A DNA stretch of 64,000 bases from NCBI RefSeq assembly GCF_033958435.1, contig NC_134137.1, forward strand, positions 256,044,501 through 256,108,500. The letters run 5' to 3'. The stretch is from Carettochelys insculpta (taxonomy: Eukaryota > Chordata > Testudines > Carettochelyidae). This document shows, piece after piece, positions 35,000 through 45,905 of this stretch; within the stretch, counting starts at the first letter, position 1; every line of letters starts with the position of its first letter. Position numbers and translations under genes: made by a program. The notes below the pieces were generated by a model. It saw nothing but the letters and a program-made list of their open reading frames with translations, searched no databases and had not been told where the DNA came from.

Positions 35000-36400
35000 C
35001 TCCAAAGGGCATTCCAAATGTTAGAGCAGGGTTAACTGTCCACATTTCTGTCCTATCCAAGTGCTTGATGTGTTACTGCCTGTGGTCTGTGGAACACAAA
35101 ATCCCCACATCACATGCTTAGCTACGTTGCCCATCCCTGCATTTCCCCATGTGACACACTGGGTCACAGACATTCCCTTGAGACTGTCATTTGGTGTACT
35201 GATCATATCACTGAGTCCACTTACCTGTCCTCTGGGGCACCCCACCACCCTTTGCTGCTGAGCCAGAACTGCTGGTCTCCCCCAGCAAAGGAACAGAATT
35301 AGGGTCAGAGCCCACAGCAGAGCAACACAGACACTGAAAACAGCCTGGGAAGGCTCAGTCACACACATTTGACACAGCACCCGGTGGGACCAGAACCCCA
35401 GATAAATCCATTTTACTCTGTATGATAGCTTTAAAGAGAATGCTCATAAAGTTTGCTCCCTTTATTAATGAACAAGGGCTGTGCACAGCTGTTGTCCCCC
35501 CAGGTAAAAACTGTTTACTCTGTGTTTAATAATAAACAAAAGTGATTTTATTAAATATAAAAGGTAGGATTTAAGTGGTTGCAGTGACAACAGACAGGTC
35601 AAAGTGCATTACTAAGCTAAAACAAACAAAACATGCCAGCTAAGCTTAATATGCTAAGGAACATGTTACATGCAGTTTCTTACCCTAACATTAGTTTTAA
35701 TTCTCTTTTCTCACAAGCTAGACAGCCTCCTAGATGGGACTCGATCCTTCCCCTTGTTCAGCCTTAGATGTTTATAGCAATAATCTTGGTGGTAATCAGG
35801 GGGTGCCTTGGTGTCTGGCCTGTCAATTCTCCTTTTGTTTGGTTCCCTGCAGTGCCCGCCATAGGGGAGGCAAAGGGAGCAGTGGCCCAAGAGCCAGGCA
35901 ATTCAAAAGGGCTCAGGGCTCCTGGACACTGCTACTAGAGCACCAGCAGCTGGAACCCCAGGCCCATTAAATTGCTTCTGGAATACCACATGATGCATTC
36001 TGGGATGCTCTGAGCGCTGGCTGCAGGATGAGGGGACAGCACAGTCCTGGCGGTGCTTAGTGCAATCCTGCTCTTTCTTCCCAAGGCCCTGTCCCTTCCA
36101 GAAGCATGGAGCCAGGCAACCCCTCACCTTGCCTAGGACCCAGGCAAGTCTGCTGCCCCCACTGTTTCCTGCCTATAAACAGGTTTTGCTCAAGGCGGGA
36201 ATCCTTTGCATCAACTTCAAACCTTTCACACTCCAGTGGAAAAGTACCACATCCAAAATGGTTCCAGCATCAAGTGACCCGGACACAGGTCTTGGCAGGA
36301 TCAATCATAGTCCAGGCTTACAGGGAAAACAAAACTATTCACAGATAATTGTCTTGAGTATCAGGCCGTTATGTTCCTCAACTACTCCTAATGGCCTTCA
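35000..36400. repeat. Possible LTR-like or other long dispersed repeat, with a smaller repeat inside
   Basis: The segment has an unusual composition for its surroundings and an AATAATAAACAAAAGTGATTT stretch with a polyadenylation-like signal near 35530. Inside it, 35855-36045 (GGAGGCAAAGGGAGCAGTGGCCC, CAATTCAAAAGGGCTCAGGGC) belongs to the same family as 56340-56540 and 62315-62575. I found no paired termini, primer-binding site or retroviral genes, so the LTR reading is weak. Confidence 0.25.
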
Positions 36401-37559
36401 GTAGTATACACACTACACACACACACAGAGACACAGATTTATACTTCATATTATATAAATTCAGCTAATTACAACAAGCCCTCCAAAGACAGGTCAGATG
36501 ACACAGTTTGCGTACAGCATATTCAAGTGAGGCATATTCATATTCAAAAATATATTTCCATAAAGAATATGGAGATGCAGTGTCATACCCCTAATCTCTG
36601 GAAATAAAACTGGGGAGTTATAGTAAATGCTGCCTTTCCATGAAAGCGTCTCAATACCTGGGTTCCTATGCAGAAGTTCCATTAGGGCTATGTGCTCTGT
36701 GTCCCTAGAAGCTGTTGAGGATATCTAATGAAAATCCTGCAATTTGTTTAAACTAAAAATATCCATGGTAAGATTACAATAAGTAAATACTATGCCTCTT
36801 GAGCAATAAATAACTTGTTCTGCATAAATTTAACAGATTTGCCAAGACAGCCATGAATTAACTTGCAAAATCGTGGGATAGGCTTTCACCATCTGAAGAA
36901 GAAGAATAAATCCACACCATTAAATGTTTTCAAGTGTGATCTGAATGTTTTAAATTAATATTTTTATTATACTTTTGTTTGATGTGTTCATATAACGGAA
37001 CATTATTCCTGCTGGTAATCTTACAAACGGCACTGCTTTATCTATATAGGCTGTAGAAAGCCAAATAAGTGATTGTGCTGATGTGAATTATTCCATGGAC
37101 CTTGTCACATGGGTAGAGGAGGAGGGAACTTGATTAGAATACAGAGATGGAAGAGATCTAGAAGTCACCCTAAGCCATCCCAGAGCACTTGCAGGAGTGT
37201 TCAGTGCAGAATAATCTGCAGACTCATTTAAAACTCATTTCCACTACTCCACTAGTATAACTAATCTCACCAACAGGAAGTTTAAATTATCCCTAAATTG
37301 TTTTATTCCATTATTCTTTATACCAACAGTGAAAGTAACAACATTGCTTATAGGTCCTGTCCTGTTGCAACCCAGGTCCCTGCCAGCTCTTTAAATACCT
37401 CCCTGCTGGCTTCTGGCTGGAGCTGCACAGTAGGGCACAGCGCCTTACTTTCCCCTCTGCTCTGTACCCTTTTAGAGTTCCCTAACAGTTCGGATCCCTT
37501 CTTAGCATATATACCCTCCTAACACTGTACACTTGACTAGATAGTCTCCTGACTGGAGA
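36401..37559. other. Stretch without a recognised gene
   Basis: AT-rich DNA with a short (CA)n run near 36408-36426. No coding exon or repeat end was recognised. Confidence 0.45.
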
Positions 37560-38215
37560 AGAGTCAGGGGGGGTAACCATGTTAGTCTGGATCTGCAAAA
37601 GCAATGAGGGGTCCCCTGGCACCTTATAGACTAACAGAAATGTATGAGCATAAGCTTTTGTGGGCAAAGACCCACTTCGTCAGATGCAGGTAGTGGAAAT
37701 TTGCAGAGGCAGGTATAAATAGGCAGACCAGAGCAAGGCTGGAGATAATGAGGTTAACTCAGTCAGGGAGGGTGAGGCCTACTACCAGCAGTCGATCTGG
37801 AGGTGTGAACACCAAGAGAGGAGAAACTGCTTTTGTATTTAGCTAGCCATTCACAGTCTTTGTTTAATCCTGAGCTGCGGGTGTCAAATTTGCAGATGAA
37901 ATGCAGCTCAGCAGTTCCTCTTTGGAGTCTGGTTTCCAAATTTTTTTGCCGTAGGATAGCTATTTTAAAATCTGTTACTGTGTGTCCTGGGAGATTGAAG
38001 TGCTCTCCTACAGGCTTTTGTACATTGCCATTTCTGATATCCGACTTGTGTGCATTTATTCTTTTCCTTAGGGACTGTCCAGTTTGTCCAATGTATATAG
38101 CAGAGGGACATTGCTGGCACATGATGGCGTATATTACATTGGTAGGTGTGCAGCTGAATGAACCTGTGATGGTGTGACTGACCTGGTTAGGTCCTGTGAT
38201 GGTGCTGCTGACTAG
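37560..38215 (-). pseudogene. Penelope-like element fragment: GIY-YIG endonuclease and 3' end
   Basis: On the minus strand the frame from about 38210 to a stop at 37763 reads THTITGSFSCTPTNVIYAIM, CQQCPSAIYIGQTGQSLRKR, INAHKSDIRNGN and VGEHFNLPGH, then CEWLAKYKSSFSSLG. The IYIGQT core and downstream Arg fit the GIY-YIG nuclease that follows the RT in Penelope-like retroelements. The RT part is absent (5' truncation). The 3' region (37730-37560) carries the GACGAAGTGGGTCTTTGCCC text shared with 33080-33215. The preserved endonuclease segment has no stop, so this may be a fairly young copy. The family moves by reverse transcription primed at nicks. Confidence 0.82.
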
Positions 38216-38635
38216 AGAAATGGGTATTCTGTCTCTCTAAGTTTTCCAGACTCAACAAAGCGCATATGATTCATTGCTTGGGTTTTACTGAATGAACCTG
38301 GGTGTGCTGTGAGAGGAGCATGAACACAATCTACCCACAATCCTTGCTCTACTGTGTGGGTTCAGAGCCAGCCAGTGCAACCTACAAAAGAGCATTATGG
38401 CACTTATATGCAGCAGTTTGTTCGTGGACCCCTTACCAGAGTAGCTGAGCACCTCAGAAGCATTCATGAATTTCATTTTCATAACACATGAGCAAGAGAG
38501 GTATTCTCCTCATTTTAAAAGATGGAGACTACAGACAGAGATCAATATGATTTGCTCATGATCACACAGGAGGTATGCAGTAGGCTGACCCAGATCATTT
38601 GGGAAGCCTCCACCAGCAGGGCTCCTACAGTGTCT
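38216..38635. other. Stretch without a recognised gene
   Basis: No coding exon or transposon end recognised. Confidence 0.4.
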
Positions 38636-38930
38636 TAGGCCACATCTATATTACCTGGAAGATTGACCCACTCAGGTTTGATACTCCAGAATTCAATTTC
38701 GGGCATCTGCTAGGGAAGCACAAAATCAACCAATCAGGGGTCAGCAGTCAACCCCTGAACTCTATGCTATCCTGAGGAGCAAGAAAGGTCGACAGGAGAA
38801 ACTCTTCCATCAACCTTCACTGAGGATGGCCAGGTAAGTCGATTTCAGATAAGTCAAGTCTAGCTACGCAATTGCCATAGCTAGAATTGTGTATCTGAAA
38901 TTGACTTACTTCCCTACTGTAGCCCTGGTG
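38636..38930. mobile_element. MITE of the GTCGAC-containing family
   Basis: Begins GGCCACATCTATATTACC and ends near CTACTGTAGCCCTGG. It contains GGAAGATTGACCCACTCAGG, GGTCGACAGGAGAAACTC and GCCATAGCTAGAATTG. The copy at 44940-45905 shares GAAGAATGACCTGCTCAGGG, GTGGGAGAAACTCTCCCATTGACC and GCCACAGCTAGAATTGCATATCTG. Confidence 0.6.
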
Positions 38931-39139
38931 TTGAGAGTTCAAAGCTGCTCTCCCCTGACACCAAGTGAAGGTGGCTGACATGTGCCCTTCTTGGGGTATG
39001 AATTCCTACACCTGTTCAATTGCTCTTATAGTGGGGGAAGGACACCCTATATTCATGCACTGCTTATACTGTGTAACCCTTCTATTAATGGCAGGTGACT
39101 ACCAAAAGGGGCCAGGTTCAGTTCCTATGGAATTTCTGT

Positions 39140-39990
39140 CAATAATTCAACCAAACCAGCTTGAGCCCCCACCTCAGTAACCGGGGACAATCTCACCTTA
39201 CCTGCTGGGTGCCTGTAAATGCAGTTCTTCCCCTCTTGCAAGCACAGAGTCTGAGACAGAACAGATTGTTTAATAACAGTAGCCTAACATAAATTTACAC
39301 AGTGGTACATGTAGTATTCTTAAATAAAGGAAAGGAAACCCCATCAAGCAAGGCACTGTTCCCAGAGTCAGCAGAGCCAAGTCCCATGCTTAGAGCTCTT
39401 TATCTGTACACCTCCACTTATAGTGTGTATGTCTGCCTCAACTCCCCGCTCATAGTACAATCTGGTCCATACCAAGCCTGAGTTCACAGGTACATCCACA
39501 TGGTGACTCTTGCCACACCAGGGCAGGATCACTTGCCACATGTTGTGCTCTGCCAGCTGCCCCTTGATGGCTTCTTGCCCTCTGCATTCCACCTGCTGCC
39601 CCTCCTGGCCACTTGCCCACTGCTTTGTGAGTTTGGTACGAGGAAAACGCTGTGATTTCAGCTTTCCATGGCTTCAGTTTTGGGCCTACCCAGAAGAATC
39701 TCAGTATCCACCAGGGTGGATTTTCTCACAATAATTACATACCCCAGCATTGGCCTGGTCTTTAACTCTGTCTTTGAACACTGTGGGGGTGGGGACTGGT
39801 CAAAGCAGACTTATGTGCGCAGAGCCAGACAGCTCTCAGCTGGTTCAACCAGTGCCCCAAGCCCCATTCTACTCCACAGTGCTCTGCTGATGGGAGCCCT
39901 GGGTGATTCACGTTTTACACAGCGATGATAACTGCCTTCTAGCCCCACAATAATTTCAAGCAATTGCTGGTATTCCATAATTCTTACACT
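39140..39990. repeat. Long dispersed repeat, left part, split by Harbinger copy C
   Basis: Shares a series of words in the same order with 57810-58920: AGCCCCCACC, CAAGCACAGAGTCTGAG, GGGCC-AGAATCTCAGTATCCACCA, TCTCACAATAATTA and ATTCTTACACT. It continues after the Harbinger at 44029. Total length without the insertion is about 1.1-1.3 kb. It could be a solo LTR, but I cannot show termini. Confidence 0.65.
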
Positions 39991-40388
39991 AGCCGTGTCT
40001 ACAAGTTCCGGCTCCTTTGAAGTAGCTGCGCCAACTTCGAAATAGCGCCCGCCATGTCTACACAGGGGGAGCGCTATTTTGAAGTTGACATTGACGTAAG
40101 GTGGCCAGACGTCGAAGTCGCTATCCCCATCAGGGGATGAGAATAGCGCCCTACTTTGACATTGAACGTTGAAGTAGGGCACGTGTAGCCGAGCCGCGTC
40201 CCACAACATCGAAAGAGTGGGGTCCGCCATGGCGGCCATCAGCTGAGGGGTTGAGAGACGCTCTCTCCAGCCTCTGAGCTCTATGGTCACCGCATGCAGT
40301 GGCCCCTTAAAGCTCCCCGCCCCCTGCCTTCCTGTGCAGGAAGCTGAGAGTGTGTGCTGGCAGCACCATTGCCACGCGGCTAGGCTGC

Positions 40389-41970
40389 ATGCCTCCCTGC
40401 AGCCCCAAGACACGCCCCCGCTGTGATGGCCGCCCACCAGCCCCCCAAGCATCCCCAGGGCACCCCCCCAAGGGGAGCCAGGGCTCCCAGGCATCCAAAC
40501 AGCCTGGGAAAAGACAGCGGGGTCCCTCCTGGATGGAGGCCGAGATCCGGGACCTGCTGAGGCTCTGGAGTGACGGGGAGGTGTTCTAGGTAATGGGGAG
40601 CAAGAGGCGGAATGTGGATGTGTTCGCTTGGCTGGCTGAGGGTGTGGCCGCCCAGGGTCACCCTGTCCGCACTCCTGACCACGTCAGGAGTAAGGTTAAG
40701 GAGCTGCGGCAGGGTTACGCCCAGGCCCGGGATGCGGTCAGCCGATCTGGGGCCGCCCCCGCCACTTGCCACTTTTACAGGGAGCTCAGGTCCATCCTGG
40801 GCCCCCGGTACACCTCCTCCCCGCCGGCCACTCTTGACACCTCGGCCGACGAGCCCCAGCAGGCCCCGGAGGCAGAGTCCACCCTGGAGGCAAGCCCCAC
40901 ATGCCGGGGCCCCCCCAGGAGCCCACCCCTGGGATGCCGGAGAAGGAGGAGAGGGGATCCTCCTCCAGTGACGTGGGGCTCCAAATACTCCTGCCGTCCT
41001 GGAGCTCCATCAGGGCATCCACCCAGACGGTGTCCCCCGACCGTGGGAGCGGACTGTCAAGTATGTACCACCCCCGGTGTACACCCCCGGGGTTGAGGGG
41101 CGGGGACAAGAGACATGACCAGGGCCCTCCACATGCCCAGATGACCATGGCCCCAAGGACAGCAGTGGCATGTCCCTCAGAAGAGTGCATCAGCCCCTGC
41201 CCCCCGCAGCAGGACAGTGCCATGCCCCATCCCTAGGGATGGGGGGAGTGGAACCTAGGGTCCCCCGGGGGGGAGGAGGTGGGACACCCATCAGCAGCAG
41301 CAGCATCTCCCACAGACGGGGATGGGGAACCAGCAGCAGAGGGGTGGGGGGACAAGGGCCGCGACTCAGGGGCCACACTAATGGCTGTCTCCACTCTTCT
41401 TCCCCCCCATGTTCCGCAGCTGCACCATCGGAGGGCCTGGAGAGCGCCGGCAAGGTGTCAGTGGTCCCGGAGAGCCCACCGGGGCCATCCCAGCAGGCCA
41501 GCCCCTCAGCAGAGCACCAACCAGCCCCAGGGCGGGGCCGACGGTGGAGCCACCACCATCCGAGGACGGCGACGGACCCCCAGTTGCTCGCGACCCTCCG
41601 GCATCAGCTGGAGGTGTCGGAGCGGCACCTGCGGGTGGATGAGCGGCGGCTGGAACTGCAAGAACAGGCGCTGGCCTGGCACCAGGAGGCATGGGGGGCC
41701 TTTATGCGCACTTTCGAGTGCATAGCGGACTACCTGGGCCCCCATGCTGTGCCGCCCACTGCTCTGCCCGCCCTGCCCGCTGCTCCACCCGCTGCTCCGA
41801 CCTCCGTCCCACCGCTGTCCGCCACACCAGGGCCTTCCGCCGAGGGGTACCTGGGGCCTGCTGACACCTGCCGGCCATACCTGCCGGTTTGCCCGGCCCC
41901 CAGCCAGCCTCGGCCAGGGCTGAGGCTACGGCGAGGGTTGCGCCCTCCAACCCCGGGCGCTGGACAGTAG
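40389..41970 (+). pseudogene. Myb/SANT-like partner protein of Harbinger copy C, broken
   Basis: Probable ATG at 40389. The domain starts KRQRGPSWMEAEIRDLLRLW. A TAG at 40587-40589 replaces the CAG codon seen in copy B (VFxVMGSKRRN). The frame then continues through GSKRRNVDVFAWLAEG, HVRSKVKELRQGYAQARD and ATCHFYRELRSILG. Near the run of seven C at about 40909 it shifts to the frame holding MPEKEERGSSSSDVG. The donor at 41060/41061 (GTATGT) is phase 1 and matches an acceptor ending CCGCAG at 41419. The last exon (41420-41970) has APSEGLES, a coiled-coil stretch LLATLRHQLEVSERHLR then ERRLELQEQALAWHQEAW, and a Pro/Ala tail. The last exon is intact. Confidence 0.82.
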
Positions 41971-42304
41971 AGGGGTGCGGGGCCCAGGACATGGCCCCCC
42001 CTCCCCCTTTGTACATATCCCCCATCATATAGTTGTTTTATATAGTTTGTGTTACACCCCTGTTCTTTTATGATACCTGCCCCCCCATGTAAATAGTTCC
42101 CCCCCTTTGTTCTTACTATATATATATATTGTTAGTATTAATATAAGAGAATTCACTGCTTTTTTTTGGTTTCAAAAACAACAGCTCCATTTTTATTTGC
42201 AAGAAAAGTGGCGGGGGGTATGCTCTTGGGTGCTCTGTGGTGTGGGCGTGGGGGCAGGGAGTGTTGTGGAGGATGGCAGGGTGCAGTGGGGGGCCTGCCA
42301 GTGT

Positions 42305-43672
42305 TCACCCCACGGCCTGGTCGAAATGGGTCCGCAGGGCCTCCTGGACCTGGATCCCCTCGGGGTCCACCTGGTGACTGGGGGCAGCGGGTGGCTGCTC
42401 GTCAGCCCTGCCAGCCTCCACAGCCCAGCCCTGAAAGAAGGCCTCCCCCTTGCTCTCGACCAGGTTGTGGAGTGCGCTTCATGTGCCCACAGTCTGGGGG
42501 ATGTTGGTGGGGACTGCATCAAGGTGGGTGAGGAGACACCTCCAGCGCCCTTTGAGGCGGCCAAAAGTGCGCTCAACCACCTGGTGCGCATGCTTCAGGT
42601 GCGTGTTGAAGCGCTCCTGGCTGGCTGACAGATGGCCCGTGTAAGGGTGCATGAGCCAGGGCCGGAGGGGGTATGCCGCGTCTGCGACGATGCAGAGGGG
42701 CATGGTGGTGTCCCCCACAGGGATCTCCCACTGGGAGATGTAGGTCCCCACCTCCAGCCGGCGGCACAGGCCCGAATTCCTGAACACCTGGGCGTCGTGG
42801 GTGCTGCCAGGCCACCCAACATAAATGTCCAGGAAGTGGCCCCGGCTGTCCACCAAGGCCTGGAGGACCACAGAATGGTAGCCCTTCCTGTTCAGGAAGC
42901 GTCCTCCACTGTGCTCCGGGGCATGGATGGGGATATGGGTCCCATCCAGAGCCCCAAAGCAATTTGGGAAGCCCAGGGTGGCAAACCCCGCAATGGCAGC
43001 ATCTGGGTCCCCAAGTTGCACGAGTCTGTGGAGGAGCAGGGCGTTGATGGCGCGGACGATCTGCAGGGGAAGGACATGGGAGAGCACCAGTGAGGGGTGT
43101 GCAGGGTGTGTCTGGCCCTCCCCCTCGGGCTCACTCCCCCCGGGCTCCCTCCACCCCCCGGCTCCTCCCCCCATGGGTCCTCTTACCTCCATGAGGACAG
43201 CCCCGACGGTGGCCTTGCCCACGCCAAACTGCTGCCCCACGGATTGGTAGCTGTCTGGAGTGGCCAGCTTCCAGACAGCGATGCTGACCCATTTCTCCAC
43301 GCTGAGGGCACGCCGCATGGTGGTGTCCTGGTGCCTCAGTGCGGGGGTGAGCCACTGGCAGTGCTCCAGGAATGTCTGCCGGCTCATGCGAAAGTTCTGG
43401 AGCCACCACTCATTGTCCCACTCGCGAAGCACCAGCCGCTCCCACCAGTCGGTGCTCGAGGGGTAGCTCCACAGCCGGCATCGTGTGCGGCCGGGGGCGG
43501 GGGAGGGGTAGAGGACAGCAGGGTTTGGGGCTGCTTCCTCCTCCCCTGGGGGCAGATCCTCTTATGTGAATAAAAGGTGGTCAGCTGCCTCTTGCATAGC
43601 ATTGAGCAGGGCAAGCACTGCTCCTGCAGGGGCGGGTGTGTGGACCTCTGGCTGCTGCTGCTGGGGGTCCAT
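42305..43672 (-). pseudogene. Harbinger DDE transposase of copy C, two nonsense codons
   Basis: Exon 1 (43672-43187, 162 codons) starts MDPQQQQPEVHTP. A 126-bp intron (43186-43061, GTAAGA...TGCAG) precedes exon 2 (43060-42305, 251 codons and a stop). The frame is continuous apart from a TAA at 43562-43564 in the variable N-terminal part and a TGA at 42479-42481, where copy B has a Cys (VGACCAL). All three catalytic residues remain: GALDGTHIPI, GWPGSTHDAQVF and VVERTFGRLKGRW. The absence of frameshifts over 1.2 kb of coding sequence suggests recent decay. Length matches copy B (413 against 412 codons). Confidence 0.9.
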
Positions 43673-44028
43673 ACTACTTCGACGAGGTGTGCGTGCCTGT
43701 GGCTCTGCAGACCACGTGCTGTGCAGGCTGAGTGTGTCTGGGAGGGGCCCTTTAAAGGAGCGGCTAGCTGTTGCCCCAGAAGTGCTAGTCCGCCCTGTGA
43801 CCCTGTCTGCAGCTGTTCCTGGCACCCTTTTTTCAATGTGTGCCACTTTGGCATGTAGACGCTCCCCTGCAGCGCCTACTTCGATGTGGTGCTGCTCAAC
43901 GTCAACGTTGAACGTCAACGGCACCAGCCCTGGAGGACATGTAGACGCTATTCATCGAAATAGCTTATTTCGATGTCACTACATTGAAATAAGCTATTTC
44001 GATGTAGCATACACGTGTAGACGTAGCT

Positions 44029-44250
44029 ACTGGGTGATAACATAAGTTGTGACTTTACATCAACAAGCTGTTTACAGTAGGAAAAACAACACTGCTTCAA
44101 CTGCTGCCCACCAGGTCTTGCAAACAAAGCAACTATTTATTTACATAGACACCCTAAATGTCTTCCCCTTCCATGTAAGTGATTTGTAAAGAACACATTC
44201 CTCAAATTCCTGCTTCCACATTCCTTACATCTGCAAATTTTTAGTCACAA
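44029..44250. repeat. Long dispersed repeat, right part, after Harbinger copy C
   Basis: Continues the repeat from 39990: GGGTGATAACATAAGTTGTGACTTTACA here against GGGTGATAGCATAAACTGTGGCTTTACA at 58920-58947, then GAACACATTCCTCAAATTCCTGC here against GGACACATTCCCCAACTCC there. Confidence 0.75.
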
Positions 44251-44935
44251 AGTAGTTAGGAAATGCTTAAATGAAGATTCTCCTGGTAATGCTAACATGC
44301 CCACACTGCTTGGGTCCTCTTGTTAGGCTATTAATTTCATACTTTATTATACAGAGTAAGCGACATTGTGCTGTCTTTACAATAATTTATATCAGAAGTA
44401 TTCCACTTGCTGCAGTGGAATTACTAAAAGTTTATTCTGGTTTAACTGAAAACATGATTTAACCCAGTGCATGCACTATGAAGAGCCAGTTTGGATGTAA
44501 AATAGTGAAAGGTGTTTCAGTACCTTCCATGTCACCAACATAAAGAAAATGATTGCTAGAATCTGGAGTAAGAGAATGGACTCATATCATTGAATAACTC
44601 CCTATGCATCAAGGTGAACAAAATAAAACCCATTCTACATCTCTTATTCCAAATGCCTTATTTTAGGTATGAAAAAACTCAAGTGTTCAAAATTTCTTTC
44701 CCCTTCCCACTCCATGACCCATAACCTTTGCTAAAATCATAGTAAGCATCTCAGCAGGTCTGCCAATCTCAGCTAGGTAGTTTTCAGATCTCATGAGCAG
44801 AGGATCTACACGTCCTTCAATCTGCTCTGGCAGAGTGAAAACTGGAATTACCTTAGTCTAAAACAAGTGTGAAAAGAGACAAACTAAGAACCTACTCTAG
44901 GATTTCACCTTTCAATGCACACAACAGCTAGTAGC
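44251..44935. other. Stretch without a recognised gene
   Basis: AT-rich DNA with no coding exon or transposon end recognised. Confidence 0.4.
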
Positions 44936-44937
44936 TA

Positions 44938-45905
44938 AGGGCAGATCTATGTTACCTTGGAAGAATGACCTGCTCAGGGTCGATCTTCTGGGGTTAGATT
45001 TTGCGTGTCTTGGGCTACGTCTACACGTGCAGCCAACATCGAAATAGTCTATTTCGATGAATAACGTCTACACGTCCTCCAGGGCCAGCAACGTCGATGT
45101 TCAACTTCGACGTTGCTCAGCCCAACATCGAAATAGGCGCAGCGAGGGAACGTCTACACGTCAAAGTAGCACACATCGAAATAGGGATGCCAGGCACAGC
45201 TGCAGACAGGGTCACAGGGCGGACTCAACAGCCAGCCGCTCCCTTAAAGGGCCCCCTCCCAGACACAGTTGCACTAAACAACACAAGATACACAGAGCTG
45301 ACAACTGGTTGCAGACCCTGTGCCTGCAGCATAGATCCCCAGCTGCCGCAGAAGCAGCCAGAAGCCCTGGGCTAAGGGCTGCTGCCCACGGTGACCATAG
45401 AGCCCCGCAGGGGCTGGAGAGAGAGCATCTCTCAACCCCCCAGCTGATGGCCGCCATGGAGGACCCAGCAATTTCGACGTTGCGGGACGCAGATCGTCTT
45501 CACGGTCCCTACTTCGACGTTGAACGTCGAAGTAGGGCGCTATTCCTATCTTCTCATGAGGTTAGCGACTTCGACGTCTCGCCGCCTAACGTCGAAGTTA
45601 ACTTCGAAATAGCGCCCGACGTGTGTAGACGCGACGGGCGCTATTTCGAAGTTGGTGCCGCTACTTCGAAGTAGCGTGCACGTGTAGACGCAGCTTTGTA
45701 GAGACACATGAAGTCGACCCCTATATTCCTCACGAGACACGATGAGAAAGAGAGGTCAGTGGGAGAAACTCTCCCATTGACCTTTCCCTGTATATACAGC
45801 CAAATTAGCCGAGCACAGCTACGTAAATTTTAGCTATACAATTGCCACAGCTAGAATTGCATATCTGCAGTCGACTTTCTTAGCCTAGTATAGACATAAC
45901 CTTAG
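44938..45905. mobile_element. GTCGAC-family MITE, split by a Harbinger MITE
   Basis: Left part 44938-45012 (GGGCAGATCTATGTTACC, GACCTGCTCAGGGTCGATCTTC) and right part 45696-45905 (AGTCGACCCC, GACCTTTCCC, AGTCGACTTTCTTAGCC, ending TATAGACATAACC). Removing 45013-45695 and one TTG triplet rejoins the host element, which then resembles 38636-38930. Confidence 0.7.
45013..45695. mobile_element. Harbinger MITE derived from a copy B-like element
   Basis: 683 bp with a perfect TTG duplication (45010-45012 and 45696-45698). Left end GGCTACGTCTACACGTG; right end is the complement of AGCTGCGTCTACACGTGC. The first roughly 250 and last roughly 290 bases follow copy B closely, including the AACATCGAAATAG blocks and the 31-nt palindrome at 45507-45537. 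The centre (CAGAGCTGACAACTGGTTGCAG) is absent from copy B but shared with 52207-52917, so both MITEs descend from a different parent. Long frames inside are by-products. Confidence 0.92.

Larger units (their letters stand above)
39991..44028. mobile_element. PIF/Harbinger transposon, copy C
   Basis: A 4,038-bp element with a perfect ACT duplication (39988-39990 and 44029-44031). Left end AGCCGTGTCTACAAG; right end is the complement of AGCTACGTCTACACGTG. Genes are convergent: Myb/SANT-like on + (40389-41970) and transposase on - (43672-42305). The paralogous repeat at 58908-58930 has the uninterrupted ATTCTTACACTGGGTGATA, which confirms insertion point and duplication. It is the same subfamily as copy B, judged by identical intron position and closely similar proteins. 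Confidence 0.95.

Noticed and set aside
35000..36400. Endogenous retrovirus or full LTR retrotransposon
   Set aside because: No gag, pol or env-like frame, no paired LTRs and no primer-binding site could be seen. Kept only as a weak LTR-like repeat.
39811..40494. 227-codon minus-strand frame crossing the left end of Harbinger copy C
   Set aside because: It crosses the element boundary and the target duplication, so it cannot be an ancestral gene. It is opposite the Myb-like exon.
45057..45674. 205-codon frame in a MITE
   Set aside because: It spans the whole non-coding MITE, including its termini and palindromes. The equivalent frame is broken in 52207-52917, so it is not maintained.
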